Shown here piece after piece: positions 63,115 to 64,000 of a DNA stretch of 64,000 nt; positions within the stretch are counted from its first letter, which is position 1, and each line of letters starts with the position of its first letter. Below the pieces are notes generated by a model. The model was not told where the DNA came from. It worked only from the letters and a program-made list of their open reading frames with translations, and made no database searches. The position numbers were made by a program, and so were the translations under genes. Source of the stretch: Dugong dugon (lineage: Eukaryota > Chordata > Mammalia > Sirenia > Dugongidae); the NCBI GenBank assembly GCA_030035585.1, contig CM057469.1, positions 19,400,501-19,464,500 on the forward strand. Reading direction: 5' to 3'.

Positions 63115-63702
63115 TCTTACGGATTGAATTATGTCCCCCAAAAATATGTGTTGTAAGTCCTAGCCTCTGTGCCCAGGGTTATAATCCCATTTGGGAATGA
63201 GTTGTCTTTGTTATATTAATGAGGCAGGATTAGTGTAGGATGTATCTTGAGTCAGTATCTTTTGAAATCTAAAAAGAGATTAAACAAGCAAGCAGAGAGA
63301 TGGGGTAAGATAGATGCCAAGACACATGGAGATCTCCAAGGAACCAGGAAGCAGAAGCTGAAGAGAGAACGACCTTCCTCCAGAGCCGACAGAGAGAGAA
63401 AGCCTTCCCCTCGAGCCGGCGCCCTGAATTCGGACTTTTAGCCTCCTTTTGAGCTTTCTAAATTGGGATCCCTGGTGGCATGGTGGGTTAAGAGCTTGGC
63501 CACTAACCAAAAGGTCAGCAGTTCAAATCTATCAGTCGCTCCTTGGACACCCTATGGGGCAGTTCTGCTCTGTCCCATAGGGTCACTGAGTTGGAATCGA
63601 CTCAGTAGCAACAGGTGGTTTAAGCTGTGAGAAAATAAATTTGTTTGTGAAAGCCATCCTCTAGTGGTATTTCTGTTACAGCGGTACTAGATAACAAAGA
63701 CA
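63115..63702 (+). mobile_element. Solo LTR (ERVL-MaLR-like), interrupted by an AfroSINE
   Basis: Starts acggattgaattatgtcccc, has an internal gagaaaataaat polyadenylation-type segment near 63630, and ends ggtactagataacaaagaca. Family member of 46101-46589 in the opposite orientation. An AfroSINE (63467-63622) sits inside, so the LTR predates that SINE. No matching 5-bp flanks are visible. Confidence 0.7.
63467..63622 (+). mobile_element. AfroSINE (short type) inside an LTR
   Basis: From gatccctggtggcatggtgg to ttggaatcgactcagtagca, splitting the LTR at 63115-63702. Confidence 0.85.
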
Positions 63703-64000
63703 GGCTTTAAAAAGCTCCAAATATTGAAAGTTTTAAGTTTGGCACCAAAGCTCATTTGATAGCAAAACCTATCTTGAACTGCTGTTAGAGCTATATAATC
63801 TTTATCTAATTAATGAATAATCAATGTGTTGCTACAGAAATATGTTTGATTATAAGATACTACTTCAGGTGGTATATGTACTGTTTTACCTTTCTAAAAT
63901 CTGAAAAATTCTCAGTTTTTAACACATTTGGCTCTAAGGATTTTGATTAAAGCTTGTGAACCTGTGGTGTTTAAAAAAAAAAAAAAACTTGTTTGACAGT

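Larger units (their letters stand above)
56970..64000 (+). other. ADSS2: ADSS2 intron 11 (left part, at least 7 kb)
   Basis: Runs off the window. Contains five or six AfroSINEs, an antisense old L1 5' region (about 59860-61200) and a 3'-end LTR (63115-63702) interrupted by an AfroSINE. Segments 58.2-58.8 and 62.5-62.85 kb look like old repeats I cannot assign. The remaining ADSS2 exon(s) were not found. Confidence 0.75.

Noticed and set aside
63985-64000. Possible ADSS2 exon 12 splice acceptor (ttgtttgacag) at the very end of the window
   Set aside because: Weak pyrimidine tract, only one base follows, and that base (t) would give Val instead of the expected Ala at codon 390.

Overview
The window is mammalian nuclear DNA from an afrothere, most probably an elephant. 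The repeats show this. At least twenty copies of the afrotherian tRNA-derived SINE (AfroSINE) are scattered through it, several with clean target-site duplications, together with RTE-clade LINEs that share the SINE 3' tail and several L1 subfamilies. Sirenian or hyrax origin cannot be excluded by eye.

Two protein-coding genes lie head to head. The main one is ADSS2 (adenylosuccinate synthetase, non-muscle isozyme) on the plus strand. Eleven coding exons (18726-56969, 1168 coding nt, 389 complete codons) are joined by GT-AG introns whose phases all agree. The last roughly 67 residues of the usual 456-residue protein lie past the right edge. The second gene was hidden in a CpG island at about 12.9-13.7 kb: coding exon 1 of CATSPERE (sperm CatSper channel epsilon subunit) on the minus strand, 13278-13214. 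It encodes the signal peptide and ends at a GT donor in the phase expected for this gene. No further CATSPERE exon was recognised.

Layout: 1-12.6 kb is a dense mosaic of old transposons, presumably CATSPERE intron 1: AfroSINEs, an antisense L1, an RTE 3' end, a degraded sense L1 and a near-complete Tigger1 DNA transposon with a frameshifted transposase. 12.9-13.7 kb is the CATSPERE CpG island. 14.4-17.5 kb holds an RTE retrotransposon and an AfroSINE that used the same 12-bp target, leaving three direct copies of it. 18.2-19.4 kb is the ADSS2 CpG island with a ZNF143/STAF-type site, GC boxes and exon 1. 18.9-64 kb is the ADSS2 body. Intron 4 (16.7 kb) is swollen by two L1 insertion loci, 33.2-38.2 kb and 41.5-43.9 kb. 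The first is itself split by a younger L1, and target-site duplications prove the nesting order.

ADSS2 makes adenylosuccinate from IMP, aspartate and GTP in the committed step of AMP synthesis. CATSPERE is a sperm flagellar channel subunit. Nothing suggests a functional link; they only share a divergent intergenic region, which the RTE has enlarged by about 2.8 kb. No rRNA, CRISPR or prokaryotic-type operon is present.
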